A stretch of 64,000 nt of DNA from Methylobacterium sp. 2A (GCF_009806555.1 NZ_VUOK01000003.1:372001-436000), one strand, 5' to 3'. Positions 8,022-16,457 are shown, numbered from the stretch's first letter. The notes: generated by a model not told the origin, from the letters alone. Numbers and translations: made by a program.

Positions 8022-8906
8022 CTATTCCGGCGCGGTGAGGCTGCGCAGGGCGTTGCGCACGTCGGCCAGCGAGCCGACCAGCGCGTAGCAGGCGAAATCG
8101 TGGGTGCCGGCGGCGGCCTGCGCGACCCGGAAGGCGCAGCTCAGCCGGGTCGCGCCGGGTCCGGACCGAATCGCGAAGCCGGCGCGTGGTACGGCGGCGT
8201 CACCCTCCGGCGGCGCGGGGCTCCAGATCCCGATGGCGTGCGAGCCTTCCGGCAGCGCCAGGATCACCGGTTGCGGTCGATCGCCGGCGGCCGGGTCGAT
8301 CCGGCTCAGGGCGCCCGTGGCCGGGTCGAAGCGCCAGGCCTCGGTGAAGTCGGCCGGCACGGCGGCGGCGAGCGGCTCGAACCGGATCGCGGAGGCGGGC
8401 TCGGCGAGCGCGAAGCGCGTCTGGACCTCGACGGCATTGCCGAGGCCCGGCAAGCCCAGGCCCACCCGTTTGTGCAGGATGATGTCCGGGGCGCCGTCGG
8501 GGCCGCCCCAGCGTAACCGTGTGACGGTCTCGGCCCAGCTCCGGCCGGCGCGCAGGGATCGGAGGCGCTGCGCCCCGGATCCGTCGCCGGCCTCGCTCGC
8601 CCGGCGTTCCGGCGCCGGGCCGAGGGTGACGCGCGCCTGGAGGGCGTCCCCGGGATCCGCATCGGCCAGGAAGGCGACGCCGTTCCACGTCAGCCCGTCG
8701 ATGGCCCCGGCGACCCGCCGCGACAGGCGCAGCGCGATCTCCGACCGGCCGAAGGGCTGCGTCAGGAGCAGGGTGCCGTCGGGCTCCGGCCAGGCGGGTG
8801 CCTCCTGCGCGCGAGCCGGAGCCGCGACGATCACCGTCGCGAGGATCGCCGCCGGACAGACCCCGCACCGGGCCGCGCGGGACCGCAAGGGGAAGCGGCT
8901 GTGCAT
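8022..8906 (-). CDS. Secreted hypothetical protein, 294 aa
   Basis: It starts at 8906, 30 bases from the divergent portal gene. Residues 1-33 look like a Sec signal peptide (Arg-rich start, hydrophobic stretch AAILATVIVAA, site APARAQ). The mature protein is beta-rich with alternating hydrophobic residues (GTLLLTQPFGRSEIALRLS) and no catalytic motif I recognise. It may bind carbohydrate or ligand, but that is a guess. It sits on the opposite strand between the GTA terminase and portal, so it is not part of the structural operon. A longer open frame upstream of 8906 is only the antisense shadow of the portal gene. Confidence 0.7.
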   Translation of the reverse strand: MHSRFPLRSRAARCGVCPAAILATVIVAAPARAQEAPAWPEPDGTLLLTQPFGRSEIALRLSRRVAGAIDGLTWNGVAFLADADPGDALQARVTLGPAPERRASEAGDGSGAQRLRSLRAGRSWAETVTRLRWGGPDGAPDIILHKRVGLGLPGLGNAVEVQTRFALAEPASAIRFEPLAAAVPADFTEAWRFDPATGALSRIDPAAGDRPQPVILALPEGSHAIGIWSPAPPEGDAAVPRAGFAIRSGPGATRLSCAFRVAQAAAGTHDFACYALVGSLADVRNALRSLTAPE

Positions 8907-8936
8907 CGCGCGACCATAACGCAGGACCGGACCGGC

Positions 8937-10124
8937 ATGTCGACCCTTCTCGAACGGCTGGCGCGGGTCACCCGCCGCGGCCCGCGCGCTGCAGCGCCCG
9001 CCACCAAGGCCGCCCCCGCTTTCGCCCTCTACGCCGAGAGCCGCGCCTGCTGGACGTCCCGCGACCCGGCGGCGCTGGCTCAGGCCGGCTATGCGCGCAA
9101 TCCGGTGGTCCACCGGGCGGTCCGGCTGGTCGCCGAGAGCGCCGCGAGCCTGCCGCTGATCGCCACCGGGCTGGGCGCTGATCGAGGGGCCGACCTGCTG
9201 GCCCTGCTCGCCCGGCCGAATCCGCGGGAGAGCGGCCCGCATCTCCTGGAGACCGTCTACGCCGACCTGCTGCTGGCCGGGACCGCCTATCTGGAGGCGG
9301 TGACCCTCGACGGCCGGGTCGCGGCGCTCCAGGCTCTCCGGCCGGGGCGGATGCGGATGCTGCCGGGTCCCGACGGCTGGCCGGCCGCCTATGTCTACAC
9401 GGCGGGCGGGCGCAGCCGCCGGTTCGACCTGCCCCCGCCCGGCGGTTCCGAGATCGCGCCGATCCTGGCCCTCAGCCTGTTCAACCCGGAGGACGAGAGC
9501 GGCGGCCTCGCCCCCATCGCGGCGGCGGCGACCGCCCTCGACATCCACAACGCCGCGAGCGCCTGGAACAAGGCGCTCCTCGACAACGCCGCCCGGCCCT
9601 CCGGGGCGCTGGTCTTCGCCGGCGCCGCACTCTCGGAGCCGCAATTCGATCGGCTGAAGGCGGAGCTGGAGGCGAATTACCAGGGCGCGGCCAATGCCGG
9701 CCGGCCGCTTCTCTTGGAGGGCGGGCTCGACTGGAAGCCCCTCGCCCTGTCGCCCCGCGACATGGATTTCGTGGAAGCGAAGAATGCCGCGGCCCGGGAG
9801 ATCGCCCTGGCCTTCGGCGTGCCGCCCCTGCTGCTCGGCTTGGCGGGCGACAACACCCACGCCAACTACGCCGAGGCCAACCGGGCGCTCTACCGCCAGA
9901 CCCTGATCCCGCTGGCGCGCCGCACCGCGCAGGCGCTCGCGGTCTGGCTGGAGCCCGCCTTCGGGCCGGTGGATCTGGAGCCCGACCTCGACCGGATCGA
10001 AGCGCTCGCCGCCGAGCGGGAATCCCTGTGGCGCCGGGTGCAGGCCGCGGACTTTTTGTCTGTTTCCGAGAAGCGCGAGGCGGTGGGCTACCCGCCGGCG
10101 ATGCCCCAGGCGGGGGAAGGCTGA
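8937..10124 (+). CDS. GTA/phage portal protein (HK97 family)
   Basis: At 395 residues this matches the HK97-type portal used by GTAs (g3): the dodecameric ring at the head vertex through which DNA passes. Landmarks are YARNPVVHRAVRLVAESAAS near residue 50, PNPRESGPHLLETVYADLLL near 95, AFGVPPLLLGLAGDNTHANY near 300 and the usual C-terminal helices. ATG 8937 is preferred over an in-frame ATG 12 codons upstream because family members start shortly before the LERL helix and the upstream codons overlap the start of the divergent gene. It is followed by a palindromic repeat and the prohead protease. Confidence 0.92.
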   Translation: MSTLLERLARVTRRGPRAAAPATKAAPAFALYAESRACWTSRDPAALAQAGYARNPVVHRAVRLVAESAASLPLIATGLGADRGADLLALLARPNPRESGPHLLETVYADLLLAGTAYLEAVTLDGRVAALQALRPGRMRMLPGPDGWPAAYVYTAGGRSRRFDLPPPGGSEIAPILALSLFNPEDESGGLAPIAAAATALDIHNAASAWNKALLDNAARPSGALVFAGAALSEPQFDRLKAELEANYQGAANAGRPLLLEGGLDWKPLALSPRDMDFVEAKNAAAREIALAFGVPPLLLGLAGDNTHANYAEANRALYRQTLIPLARRTAQALAVWLEPAFGPVDLEPDLDRIEALAAERESLWRRVQAADFLSVSEKREAVGYPPAMPQAGEG

Positions 10125-10150
10125 CGGATCCGCTCGCCGCGCGGCAGATC

Positions 10151-10311
10151 CCCTCTCCCCGCGGGCGGGAAGCGGAGGCGAAGCCGCAGCGGCGGTGAGG
10201 GGGGATGGCCGGAAGGGTCTCGTTCGGCACCTCCCCCCTCACCTTCGGCTGCCGCCTCGATGCGCCGACGACGAGGTCGTCGCATCCCTCTCCCCGCCCG
10301 CGGGGAGAGGG
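10151..10311. repeat. Palindromic intergenic repeat (REP-like), copy 1
   Basis: A perfect 19-bp inverted repeat frames the unit: CCCTCTCCCCGCGGGCGGG at 10151-10169 and its complement at 10293-10311. The right arm is itself part of a hairpin. A second inner inverted pair (GTGAGGGGGGA near 10195 against CCTCCCCCCTCAC near 10232) gives a nested secondary structure. The same CCCTCTCCC/GGGAGAGGG theme recurs at 12227, 18091, 41860 and 48982. This copy lies between the portal and prohead protease genes. Confidence 0.8.
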
Positions 10312-10358
10312 AATTCACCACGATCCGCGCGAGCGGAACCCACACCCGAGGCTACCCC

Positions 10359-10865
10359 ATGGACGGCCATTTCACCGGCTATGCCAGCGTCTTCGGCGTG
10401 CCCGATCTCGGGCGCGACGTGGTCGTGCCGGGCGCCTTCGCGGCGAGCCTCGCCCGCCAGGGGCCGGCCGGCGTGCGGCTGCTGTTCCAGCACGATCCGG
10501 CCGAGCCGATCGGCCGCTGGCTCACCCTGCGCGAGGATGCCCACGGCCTGTTCGCGGAGGGGCAGCTCAACCTCGCCGTGCAGCGCGCCCGGGAGGTCGA
10601 CGCGCTGCTGCGCGGGGGCGGGCTCGACGGCCTGTCGATCGGCTTCCGCACCCTCCTCGCCCGCCGGGGCGCGGGCGGCGAGCGAAGGCTGCACCGGGTC
10701 GAGCTCTGGGAGATCTCGCTCGTGACCTTCCCGCTTCAGCCGAGCGCCCGGGCGAGCCCCGGCCCGGACCCCCGCGCACCCGATGCCCTCACGCCGGAGT
10801 CCCTGGCCGCCGAGATCCGCGGCCTCGCCCGGCGGATCGCCCCGAAACCTGCTTCCCGGCCCTGA
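10359..10865 (+). CDS. GTA/phage prohead protease (HK97 family, U35)
   Basis: 168 residues. The protein matches the prohead protease (g4) that trims the capsid protein during head maturation. MDGHFTGYASVFGVPDLGRD at the start, LFQHDPAEPIGRW (His of the catalytic pair) near residue 47 and GLDGLSIGFRTL (Ser) near 88 are the family landmarks. WEISLVTFPLQPSA near 120 is the usual end of the fold. The start at 10359 removes 33 in-frame codons that come from the palindromic repeat. The capsid gene follows after 27 bases. Confidence 0.9.
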   Translation: MDGHFTGYASVFGVPDLGRDVVVPGAFAASLARQGPAGVRLLFQHDPAEPIGRWLTLREDAHGLFAEGQLNLAVQRAREVDALLRGGGLDGLSIGFRTLLARRGAGGERRLHRVELWEISLVTFPLQPSARASPGPDPRAPDALTPESLAAEIRGLARRIAPKPASRP

Positions 10866-10892
10866 CTTCAACCCCCGACCCAGAGGTTCCCG

Positions 10893-12185
10893 ATGCACGC
10901 CGAGACCCCGCTCGCGCCCGCCGCCTACGAGACCAAGGCCGCTCTCCCCGACCTGGAGAACAAGGCCGTCCGCCCCGAGGGCGCGCCCGTCCGCTCCGCC
11001 CTCGACGAGCTGTCGGCGGCCTTCGCGGCCTTCAAGGAGACCAACGACGCCCGCATCGGCCGGATCGAGGGCCGGCTCGGGACCGATGCGCTCACCGAGG
11101 AAAAGCTCGCCCGGATCGACGCGGCGCTCGACGCCGCCCGCACCCGCCTCGACCGGATCCATCTGGAGCAGGCCCGGCCGCCGCTCGGCCAGCCGGGGAC
11201 GCGGGGAGACGCCTCCGCGCAGGAGCACAAGGCGGCCTTCGACCTCTACGTCCGGGCCGGCGAGAGCGCGGGCCTCAAGCGCCTGGAGGCCAAGGCCCTC
11301 TCGGCCGGTTCCGGGCCGGACGGCGGCTACCTCGTGCCCGACACGATCGAGCGGACCGTGCTGACGCGCCTCGGCGAGATCTCGCCGATCCGGTCGATCG
11401 CCAGCGTGCAGCAGATCTCGGGCGCGCAGTACAAGCGCGCGGTCTCGGTGGGGGCGCCGGTGACCGGCTGGGCGGCCGAGACCGCCCCGCGCCCGCAGAC
11501 CGACGCGCCGGCCCTCTCCGAGATCGCCTTCCCCGCCATGGAACTCTACGCGATGCCGGCCGCCACCCAGACGCTGCTCGACGATGCCGTGGTCGATCTC
11601 GACGCGTGGCTCTCGGCCGAGATCGAGACCGCCTTCGCCGAGCAGGAGGGCGTGGCCTTCGTGACCGGCAACGGCGGGAGCCGCCCGCGGGGTTTTTTGA
11701 GTTACGACACGGTGGCCAATTCGGCGTGGGTGCCGGGCAGGCTCGGCTTCGTGGCCACGGGCGCGGCCGGGGCCTTCCCGTCGGGCAATCCGGGCGACGT
11801 GCTGTTCGACCTGATCTACGGCCTGCGGGCGGGCTATCGCCAGAATGCCGGCTTCGTGATGAACCGGCGCACCCAGAGCGCGATCCGGAAGTTCAAGGAT
11901 TCGGAGGGGAACTACCTCTGGCAGCCGCCGCTCGCCGCCGGCCGGCCCGCGACCCTGGTCGGCTTCCCGGTCACGGAGGCCGAGGCCATGCCGGACCTCG
12001 CCAAGGACAGCCTGTCGGTGGCATTCGGCGATTTCCGGCGGGGCTATCTGGTGGTGGACCGGACCGGGATGCGCGTGCTGCGCGACCCGTATTCCGCAAA
12101 GCCCTACGTTCTGTTCTACACCACCAAGCGCGTGGGCGGCGGGGTGCAGGATTTCGACGCGATCAAGCTGCTGAAGTTCAGCTGA
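10893..12185 (+). CDS. GTA/phage major capsid protein (HK97 fold)
   Basis: 430 residues. Residues 1-130 are a charged helical delta-domain that HK97-type proteases remove (FAAFKETNDARIGRIEGRL). The capsid fold begins around AGSGPDGGYLVPDTIERTVL and shows SPIRSIASVQQISGAQYK, FVTGNGGSRPRGFLSYDTVA and the C-terminal FRRGYLVVDRTGMRVLRDPY. AGAGG-like sequence precedes the ATG. This corresponds to GTA g5. The capsid is the last gene of the first structural block; the next plus-strand GTA gene is 3.7 kb downstream. Confidence 0.93.
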   Translation: MHAETPLAPAAYETKAALPDLENKAVRPEGAPVRSALDELSAAFAAFKETNDARIGRIEGRLGTDALTEEKLARIDAALDAARTRLDRIHLEQARPPLGQPGTRGDASAQEHKAAFDLYVRAGESAGLKRLEAKALSAGSGPDGGYLVPDTIERTVLTRLGEISPIRSIASVQQISGAQYKRAVSVGAPVTGWAAETAPRPQTDAPALSEIAFPAMELYAMPAATQTLLDDAVVDLDAWLSAEIETAFAEQEGVAFVTGNGGSRPRGFLSYDTVANSAWVPGRLGFVATGAAGAFPSGNPGDVLFDLIYGLRAGYRQNAGFVMNRRTQSAIRKFKDSEGNYLWQPPLAAGRPATLVGFPVTEAEAMPDLAKDSLSVAFGDFRRGYLVVDRTGMRVLRDPYSAKPYVLFYTTKRVGGGVQDFDAIKLLKFS

Positions 12186-12226
12186 GCCGCTTTTCCCCTC
12201 TCTTGCGCGCCTTCGGCCCCGCATCT

Positions 12227-12253
12227 CTCCCTCCCCCGCAGAGGGGGGAGGGA
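12227..12253. repeat. Palindromic intergenic repeat (REP-like), copy 2
   Basis: A compact hairpin, TCCCTCCCCCGCAGAGGGGGGAGGGA with small asymmetry, lies between the converging capsid and Dps genes. It belongs to the same C-rich/G-rich palindrome family as the unit at 10151 and, by the CCCTCC variant, is closest to the arms at 41860-42035. It could act as a bidirectional transcription barrier but lacks a T run. Confidence 0.6.
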
Positions 12254-12276
12254 AAGCCCGCGGCCGGATGACTGCG

Positions 12277-12822
12277 TCAGCGCCCCGAATTGCCGTCGCG
12301 CATGGCGCCGGTCGGCTCCTGCACGTGGGCCTCGAGGAACCAGAGTTGCTTGTCGACCGCCCGGGAGATCTCGGTGAACAGGTCGGCCGTGTCGGGATCC
12401 CCCGCCTCGTCGGTCTCGTCGATATTCTCGCGGACCGCGTTGGCATAGGCGGCGTAGCTGTCGATCAGCGCGGCGATGTGGTCGGCGATCGCGTAGATGC
12501 CGGTCGGGTAGGGCGGCAGCTTGGTGCGCTCGGCGACCACCTGGGTCGACCCGAACGCCGTGGCGCCGAGCTGCACCGCGCGCTCCGCGACCTTGTCGTT
12601 GAGATCGTCCAGCTCCGTCCGGAAGCCGTCCAGCATCAGATGGACGCCGATGAACTGCGGTCCCTTGAGGTTCCAATGGGCCTGCTTGATCGCCAGGGCG
12701 AGGTCGATGCCGTCCGCCAGCCGGGCGTTGAGGGCTTCGATCGAGACCTTCTTGGCGTTCGAATCGGTGTTGTTGCGGGTCTTGTGGGACCGGGGGGTGG
12801 TGCTGGTTCCGGTGTCGGCCAT
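12277..12822 (-). CDS. dps: Dps family ferritin-like DNA-protection protein
   Basis: 181 residues, slightly longer than usual through a Ser/Thr/Asn/Lys-rich N-terminal tail of about 25 residues that could bind DNA. Family landmarks include LAIKQAHWNLKGPQFIGVHL (ferroxidase His at the dimer interface), LMLDGFRTELDDLNDKVAERA (the paired Asp/Glu) and AVDKQLWFLEAHVQ at the C-terminus. Dps dodecamers oxidise Fe(II) with peroxide and compact DNA in stressed or starved cells. The start at 12822 gives the tail without upstream antisense text. It is transcribed against the GTA genes and sits between capsid and head-tail adaptors. Confidence 0.93.
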   Translation of the reverse strand: MADTGTSTTPRSHKTRNNTDSNAKKVSIEALNARLADGIDLALAIKQAHWNLKGPQFIGVHLMLDGFRTELDDLNDKVAERAVQLGATAFGSTQVVAERTKLPPYPTGIYAIADHIAALIDSYAAYANAVRENIDETDEAGDPDTADLFTEISRAVDKQLWFLEAHVQEPTGAMRDGNSGR

Positions 12823-13001
12823 GGTCTCGCTCCGTGAGCCTGAAAGGTTCGGATGCGAAAGTGCCGATACGGCCTCAGGTTCCCGCAGATGCGAAGGATC
12901 TACTTGAGGGTGAGGATATGCCGCCATCTGCAACCGTTTCCGGCCGGGCGGCGATCGGAAATGGCGGCAGGCCCTTGTTGCAGCACCGCTTCCGGCGCCG
13001 G

Positions 13002-13910
13002 CTAGCGGCGGCGCGGGCGTGCCATCCAGCTGGACCGGGTGCCCCGCGGCGTGGCGTCGCTCACCTGCATCTGCGACAGTTCGGCGGCGCGCGCCGAGAT
13101 CCAGCCGACATGCTCGGACACCGGCGTCACCGCGGTGAAGCCGCCGCAGGCAGTCCGGCGGGTCCCCTGCTGCAGGGCGCCGCTCGACCAGCTCACCACG
13201 CCGATGATCCGGTATCCGCCGGGGCCGCCGGCGAGGATCGGACCGCCGGAATCGCCCAGGCACGCGCCGGCTCCCGAGGTCTCGGCCATGCGCCGCCGGT
13301 CGGTCACCACGGCGACCCGGTTGGCGACCTGCAGCGAGCCGATCGCGACGAGATGCGCCAGCCGCAGGACGCGGGCCGAGCCCCGCCGGTTCTCGGCGAC
13401 GACGCCGAAGCCCGCGATATCGACCGGCTCGCCATTGCTGATCGCGCCGGCGCCCCGCGGGTCGAGGGGGACGAAATCGGGGCCGAGGGGCCGTTCGAGC
13501 TTGAGCAGCGCCAGATCGACGCCGGGCTGGTCCTCCGGCGTCGTGCCGGGCACGAAATCGGGATGCATCGTCGTGGCGATCACCGCGGAGCGGCGCTGGC
13601 GGAAGCCGCGATCGACGCCGATCACCGTGTAGCCCGCCGGGCGCATCACGCAATGGGCGGCGCTGAGCACGAGATCCGGGGCGATCAGAGTCCCTGAGCA
13701 GATCTCGCCCTCCGTGCTCTCGATGCGCACCACGAAGCCGCGCGCGCCGTTCGGATCGCGGGTGGTCGTGCCGTTGATCACGGCCGCGGCGGGTGCGGGA
13801 AGCTGGCCGGCCAGAGCCCCGAGGAGCGCCGCGCCGAGCAGGCCGGCCCCGAGACGCCCGCGCGCAGGATGCTCGCAGGAGCGGGCCTTGCGGATCAGGC
13901 CAGGGAACAT
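13002..13910 (-). CDS. Secreted trypsin-like serine protease (S1), 302 aa
   Basis: The N-terminus carries basic residues and a hydrophobic stretch (GAGLLGAALLGALAGQ) before AVINGTTT, the typical start of a mature trypsin fold. The catalytic triad is visible: His in LVLSAAHCVMR, Asp in GVDLALLKLE, Ser in GACLGDSGGPIL. The C-terminal 35 residues are Arg/Ser-rich and outside the fold. The product is inferred to be periplasmic or exported. A second S1 protease lies on the same strand at 15132-15869, with GTA genes on both sides. The start ATG at 13910 excludes antisense-like upstream codons. Confidence 0.88.
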   Translation of the reverse strand: MFPGLIRKARSCEHPARGRLGAGLLGAALLGALAGQLPAPAAAVINGTTTRDPNGARGFVVRIESTEGEICSGTLIAPDLVLSAAHCVMRPAGYTVIGVDRGFRQRRSAVIATTMHPDFVPGTTPEDQPGVDLALLKLERPLGPDFVPLDPRGAGAISNGEPVDIAGFGVVAENRRGSARVLRLAHLVAIGSLQVANRVAVVTDRRRMAETSGAGACLGDSGGPILAGGPGGYRIIGVVSWSSGALQQGTRRTACGGFTAVTPVSEHVGWISARAAELSQMQVSDATPRGTRSSWMARPRRR

Positions 13911-14373
13911 CGGGCACTCCGGGGCGCGGTCGCGCAGGTGATACGCCCTCGACGCGTGGGCGACGGGCGAGAGCCTAGAGCAAGCCAATGTCTTGGCCAA
14001 GCTGAGGTTCCCTGCAACTCCGATCCGCCGGGGGGCGCGGCGCGCTCCGTCTCCGCGCGGCTGCCGCGACCCGCAACCTGCGGTGTCGCCGGGACGGGGG
14101 AGGGCACCCTGCCGGTTGCCCGAACCACCGCGACGGTGCGCGCGGTTTTTCGGCAAATGCCGCGCCCGCAAGAAACGATACGGTAGTCCTACCGTGCTAT
14201 GAACGAGGACATGAGCGGCCCACCCCGGTAAGGGGTGTTGCCGCGATCGACCGAAGGGTGCGGCACGCCGCATGCAAGCCGAATATCTTCGACACGGGTC
14301 TTCCGGGAAGAAGTTCAGGACGTCTCAGCCATGAACGACCTGATCGCAGCAGTGGGCCTGGGGATCTGGACCG
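13911..14373. other. Intergenic between protease and small membrane protein gene
   Basis: This should contain the promoter of the leftward protease gene near 13920-14000 and of the rightward small membrane protein gene near 14250-14370. GC content falls towards 14300. I could not place sigma-70-like boxes with confidence, and I see no ORF with a ribosome binding site. Confidence 0.3.
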
Positions 14374-14601
14374 ATGATCGGCTTGCTGGTGGTTGCCCTG
14401 GCTGGCGTGTTGATGGGCTGCTATTTCAGGGTCGGCTTCGTCATTCTCGCCTGTCTGGTGTTTCTGATTGCTGATATCCTGCGGATTCTGTTGAAATCTG
14501 AATTCCAGTTCGCGGATATCTTGATTCTGTTTGCCTACATGTCGGCCCTGCAGGGCGGGTTCATGCTGGGTGCTTATCTCAAGCACCGACGCCGGTCTTA
14601 G
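14374..14601 (+). CDS. Small integral membrane protein, 75 aa
   Basis: Nearly the whole protein is hydrophobic. A first span (MIGLLVVALAGVLMGCYF), a second (FVILACLVFLIADILRILL) and a third (ADILILFAYMSALQGGFML) are followed by a short basic tail (KHRRRS), giving three predicted helices with the C-terminus probably cytoplasmic. GC and codon use are lower than in neighbouring GTA genes, suggesting separate acquisition. It lies between the two protease genes on the other strand. The family is not recognised. Confidence 0.6.
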   Translation: MIGLLVVALAGVLMGCYFRVGFVILACLVFLIADILRILLKSEFQFADILILFAYMSALQGGFMLGAYLKHRRRS

Positions 14602-14667
14602 AGCGCTCTGCGCCGCAGTGGAATCCGGTTCGGCACAAGAGAGCGCGTCGCGACGCAGGCTGAGAGC
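14600..14667. repeat. Dispersed ~70-bp repeat, copy 1
   Basis: The unit TAGAGC..., centred on GTGGAATCCGGTTCGGC and ending near GAGCGCGTCGCGACGCAGG, aligns with copies at 14699, 19478 (inverted) and 32473. It resembles the short repeat with an AACCGGTT-type core common between genes in Rhizobiales. It begins at the stop codon of the small membrane protein gene. Confidence 0.6.
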
Positions 14668-14698
14668 CGTGCGCGATCGCAACGCGTCGGGGCGGCTC

Positions 14699-14768
14699 TG
14701 AAGCGCTTTGCAACGAGGCGGGAAGCGATTCGGCCCGGGAGGGCGCGACAGAGCTGGGGCTCAGAGCC
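14699..14768. repeat. Dispersed ~70-bp repeat, copy 2 (degenerate)
   Basis: GAAGCGCTTTGC...GGGAAGCGATTCGGCCC...GGCGCGACAGAGCTGGGGCTC follows the same order of short motifs as copy 1 and lies in tandem about 30 bases after it. Similarity is lower than between copies at 19478 and 32473. Its right end reaches the stop codon of the 36-residue ORF on the other strand. Confidence 0.45.
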
Positions 14769-14871
14769 ACCAGATCACGCCGCCCCGCAGGTAAGAGGCC
14801 GCAGCCCAGAGCAGGAGGGCCGTCGTCAGGAGTGTCAGGCTCCAACCCAGGCGTTGTCGGTCGGTCAACAT
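14761..14871 (-). CDS. Single-span micro-protein, 36 aa
   Basis: A short open frame encodes a polar start (MLTDRQRLGWS) followed by one hydrophobic helix (LTLLTTALLLWAAASYL) and RGGVIWWL at the end. The pattern of charge, helix and aromatic end is that of a genuine small membrane protein. The ribosome binding site is weak. No family is recognised; the call rests on composition and reading frame only. Confidence 0.45.
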   Translation of the reverse strand: MLTDRQRLGWSLTLLTTALLLWAAASYLRGGVIWWL

Positions 14872-15131
14872 GCGTCGCGGAAACCCCGGGCCTGGCTCGT
14901 CTTCGCGCGTTCAACCGGCCCCGTCGCGCCCGGGCGCGCACCCCGCCCCGGATGGGAGGGCCGCCCGGCCGACGCATGATCGCGGCTTCGCGCCGACGCG
15001 CCGGTTCCGAGACCTGTGGAGTAACGGGTCCGGTTGTCAGCGCGTTCGGTTCAGTCACCGATTAGTATTCGCTCCCATGCGTCCGCGGGCGATGCAGACT
15101 GCGCAGGGGCCGCGCTGTCCCCGGAGGCGCA

Positions 15132-15869
15132 CTACTCGGTCCAGCGTGCGCTCCGGCCCCAGCCGCCGAGCACCTGATCGATCCAGCCGCGCTGCGCCCC
15201 GACCAGGACGCCCTGGGTGAGGCCGCCGCAGGCCCCGCCGATCCAGGCGGCGATGGCCTGCACGGCGCCGTCCGGCCCGGCGATCGGACCGCCGGAATCG
15301 CCCTGGCAGGCGCCGCCGGCCCCGCCCCGGAGCCAGACCAGGATCCGGCTCGGCCCGTAGGGCTCGATCACCGGCAGGGTCAGGCTGCGATAGGTGCCGG
15401 TGGAGCGCGGATCGCCGGGCCGGGCGGCGCCGTAGCCGCCGAGGGTCAGATCCTCGCCGGCCCGCGGGAGCGCGGCGCTCAGAGCCACCGGCGCGAAGCG
15501 CGGCGGCAGCGGCGTCGCGGTGCGCAGGAGCGCGAGGTCGATGGAGCGCCGCCGGGCCTTGGCGGCGCCCGCGTCGTAGCCCGGATGCACCGCCCGCGCC
15601 GCCACCTCGACCAGCACGGGGGCACCCTGGTCATCGCGAAAATGGACGCGGTGCTGCGGGGCGTCGGCGAGGCAATGGCCGGCGGTGAGCACCGTATCGG
15701 GGGCGAGCACCACGCCGGTGCAGACCCCGCCCTTCGAGGACAGGACCATCACGGCCCCGCCGGCGGGCGCCTCGGTGCCGCCCAGGATGGCGCGCGCCGG
15801 AAAGCCCGCCAGCGACAGGCCGGCCGCGAGGGCGGCGAGGGCCGCCGGGCGGCGCTTCGAGACCAGCAT
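15132..15869 (-). CDS. Secreted trypsin-like serine protease (S1), 245 aa
   Basis: Residues 1-28 are a signal peptide (KRRPAALAALAAGLSLAGF, site ARA) followed by ILGGTEAP, the canonical mature N-terminus of the trypsin fold. Catalytic residues appear as His in TVLTAGHCLAD, Asp in SIDLALLRTA and Ser in GACQGDSGGPIA. The protein lacks a PDZ domain or long tail, so it is a minimal S1 protease. It is transcribed away from the head-tail adaptor gene that starts 28 bases from its start codon, so the two share a promoter region. It is a paralogue of the gene at 13002. Confidence 0.9.
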   Translation of the reverse strand: MLVSKRRPAALAALAAGLSLAGFPARAILGGTEAPAGGAVMVLSSKGGVCTGVVLAPDTVLTAGHCLADAPQHRVHFRDDQGAPVLVEVAARAVHPGYDAGAAKARRRSIDLALLRTATPLPPRFAPVALSAALPRAGEDLTLGGYGAARPGDPRSTGTYRSLTLPVIEPYGPSRILVWLRGGAGGACQGDSGGPIAGPDGAVQAIAAWIGGACGGLTQGVLVGAQRGWIDQVLGGWGRSARWTE

Positions 15870-15896
15870 CGGATCACCGCTTGAGAGGGACGCACC

Positions 15897-16457
15897 ATGA
15901 TCCCGTTACGCATCGACGCCGCCGCCGTCGAGCCGGTGAGCGTGGCCGAGCTGCGCGCCTACCTGCGCTTCGACTCCGACGACGGCGGCGCCGAGGACGC
16001 GCTGCTCCAGGCCCTGATCACGGCGGTGCGGGCGAGCCTCGAGATCGAGACGCGCCGGATCCTGGTGCCGGGGCGCTACCGGATCGCGCTTCCCGCCTGG
16101 CCGCCGGACGGGCGGGTGCCCCTGCCGCTGAGCCCGCTGGTGGCGGTCCTGCGCGCCGGGCTCGCGGGGGCGGACGGCATGCGCGACCTCGCCGAGGGGC
16201 TGGTGCGTCCCGGCCCCGACCCGATCGAGGCGCCGGGCCTGCTGATCGATCCGGCCGCGCCGGACCCGGCCGGGCGCGCGATCCTGATCGAGGTCGCGGC
16301 CGGGTTCGGCGGCGACGGGCCGCCCCTGCCGGCGCCGTTGCGGCTCGCGATCCTGCGTCTGGCCGCCGCCCGCTACGAGCACCGGGGCGACGAGGCGGAC
16401 GCAATCCGCACCGATGCCGCCGACCTCGCCGCGCCCTTCCGACGGATGCGCCTGTGA
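15897..16457 (+). CDS. GTA/phage head-tail connector (g6-like)
   Basis: 186 residues matching the gp6-like head-tail connector/adaptor protein that docks under the portal. The compact helical N-terminus (VSVAELRAYLRFDSDDGGAE, LLQALITAVRASLEIETRR) and a later helix (LRLAILRLAAARYEHRGDE) are the family signature. The next gene overlaps its stop (TGATG), which indicates translational coupling. It begins the second GTA block, which runs to 19088. Confidence 0.85.
   Translation: MIPLRIDAAAVEPVSVAELRAYLRFDSDDGGAEDALLQALITAVRASLEIETRRILVPGRYRIALPAWPPDGRVPLPLSPLVAVLRAGLAGADGMRDLAEGLVRPGPDPIEAPGLLIDPAAPDPAGRAILIEVAAGFGGDGPPLPAPLRLAILRLAAARYEHRGDEADAIRTDAADLAAPFRRMRL

Noticed and set aside
10239-12446. 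A 735-codon open frame on the minus strand
   Set aside because: Antisense shadow of the prohead protease and capsid genes, whose protein motifs on the plus strand are clear.
12277-13917. A 546-codon fusion ending in Dps
   Set aside because: The upstream part is a non-coding frame overlapping the protease gene. Dps starts at 12822 with its normal N-terminal tail.
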